Both the position numbers and the translations under genes were made by a program. Below, piece after piece: positions 20,363 to 21,016 of a DNA stretch of 21,016 bases (position 1 is its first letter; each line of letters starts with the position of its first letter). Where the stretch lies: positions 1 through 21,016 of the forward strand of contig CAIKDL010000061.1 in assembly GCA_903826185.1 (NCBI GenBank). Reading direction: 5' to 3'. Origin of the DNA: an uncultured bacterium. GTDB lineage: Bacteria; Patescibacteriota; Minisyncoccia; Phycocordibacterales; PALSA-1337. The notes under the pieces were generated by a model. It was not told the origin of the DNA, did no database searches, and worked only from the letters and a program-made list of their open reading frames with translations.

Positions 20363-21016
20363 TTACTCGTGTCTATATGAACTAGATATCTTAAGGATAG
20401 CTGTGCTGGTCTTCGTAGTCGGAGCAGATACACCGTCTGAGTAGCTACAGCTCAACTTCAACAAGTAGGTGTTGCTACCAGAGGTAGGAACTACTATAGA
20501 TGTTGTGTTTACAGTTGTCGGAGTTGGGGTGTCTGTTCCAGCAGAGATACCAGTGGCAATACTAGAATTCCATGAGGCTGCATTCCAACCACCATCGAAG
20601 GTTGTGGCTGGTGATATGGTTGTGGCTGAACAATTTGCTGTTAGACCGATTACATGAGGAACTGTCCATGATACCGCGAATGGTGATCCAGGACTTATCG
20701 TAGTAACCGAACTTAATACTGAGGTAGGATCAGAGGCATCTCTTGTTTTGACAGTGATACCGGGGGCTGTTGCGGGTGGAGTGCTTACGGTTGGTACAGT
20801 AACGCCACCACAAGTTACCGCTGTAGAGGTGTGGCCATTGCCATCGTTAGCTGTGAAGATCATGCTCTGAGGGCCTGCATTGGCTGTGGTATAAGAAACT
20901 ACAGGATTCGGAGAGAATGTGTAAACACCAGGAACCGTTGGTGATCCACCGCTAGCTTGTGGATTCCAGTTCACTGTCCATGGACTAGAACCAGTCAATG
21001 TTCCAGAAGGAGAAGG
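20363..21016 (-). CDS. Large exported Ig-like-repeat protein, C-terminal part (partial)
   Basis: The frame is open at the right edge, so only the last 217 residues are visible; the start lies outside the window. The sequence is rich in Thr, Ser, Pro, Val and Gly and has no Lys/Glu-rich helices, as in surface proteins. Two beta-sandwich-like units can be seen. One has WTVNWNPQASGG...YTFSPNPVVSYTTANAGPQSMIFTANDGNG. The next has ITVKTRDASDP...FAVSWTVPHVIGLTANCSA...TYLLKLSCSYSDG...TAILKI. The paired Cys in NCSA and LSCSY could form the Ig-type disulphide. The WTV strand is shared by both units, which suggests tandem Ig/PKD-like domains. There is no sortase motif or membrane anchor at the C-terminus (ends SSYRHE). 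It lies upstream of gatC on the same strand, with no obvious terminator between them. Confidence 0.75.
   Translation of the reverse strand, partial: PSPSGTLTGSSPWTVNWNPQASGGSPTVPGVYTFSPNPVVSYTTANAGPQSMIFTANDGNGHTSTAVTCGGVTVPTVSTPPATAPGITVKTRDASDPTSVLSSVTTISPGSPFAVSWTVPHVIGLTANCSATTISPATTFDGGWNAASWNSSIATGISAGTDTPTPTTVNTTSIVVPTSGSNTYLLKLSCSYSDGVSAPTTKTSTAILKISSSYRHE

Noticed and set aside
1..21016. CRISPR arrays, rRNA genes, prophage or toxin-antitoxin modules
   Set aside because: No regularly spaced repeats, rRNA sequence or phage genes were seen. The HEPN-like gene has no neighbouring MNT-type partner, so a toxin-antitoxin call is not supported.

Overview
The window looks like a chromosome piece from a Patescibacteria/CPR (Parcubacteria-like) bacterium. 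This is inferred from gene content and style: a shortened alanyl-tRNA synthetase without its C-terminal domain, a compact release factor 2, GatC/GatA for indirect tRNA amidation, small exported proteins with no recognisable family, and several genes that seem to be transcribed without a 5' leader. RF2 is intact and genes end in TGA as well as TAA and TAG, so UGA is a stop here, unlike in the UGA-recoded CPR lineages.

Layout. 1-266: 3' end of an IS-type integrase. 214-2642 (+): a 2H phosphoesterase-like gene overlapping alaS by four bases. 2655-2725: copy 1 of a 71-bp palindromic repeat, between convergent alaS and pyrG. 2764-4590 (-): pyrG (CTP synthase). 4591-4765: divergent control region with three palindromes. 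4766-5410 (+): a Nudix-like gene, closed by a terminator shared with the converging ftsX. 5446-8039 (-): prfB-ftsE-ftsX operon. 8125-8195: copy 2 of the repeat. 8254-8439 (-): two tRNA-Thr genes. 8474-9284 (-): a membrane protein and a membrane-anchored exported protein. 9426-12483 (+): guaB-purA. 12581-13018: tRNA-Asp and tRNA-Met (-), initiator tRNA (+). 13165-14738 (+): two single genes of unknown function. 14856-17751 (-): guaA and pyrC, each a separate unit. 17836-20298 (-): gatC-gatA and a membrane-anchored protein with a HEPN-like RN-x3-H motif. 20363-21016 (-): C-terminal end of a large exported Ig-like-repeat protein.

Two styles of gene expression are visible. prfB, gatC, the HEPN-like gene and the 9284 exported-protein gene have a -10 hexamer exactly 7 nt before the ATG (pyrG: 6 nt) and no Shine-Dalgarno sequence, which suggests leaderless mRNAs. 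The nucleotide-metabolism genes (guaB, purA, guaA, pyrC), the two unknown genes and the Nudix-like gene have strong Shine-Dalgarno sequences (mostly AAAGGA, often after an A/C-rich leader containing CAACAA). Their transcription units end in strong intrinsic terminators.

Functionally, GuaB and GuaA take IMP to GMP, PurA takes IMP towards AMP, PyrC makes dihydroorotate and PyrG makes CTP. AlaRS, RF2, GatCA and five tRNAs serve translation. FtsEX links to cell-wall remodelling at division.
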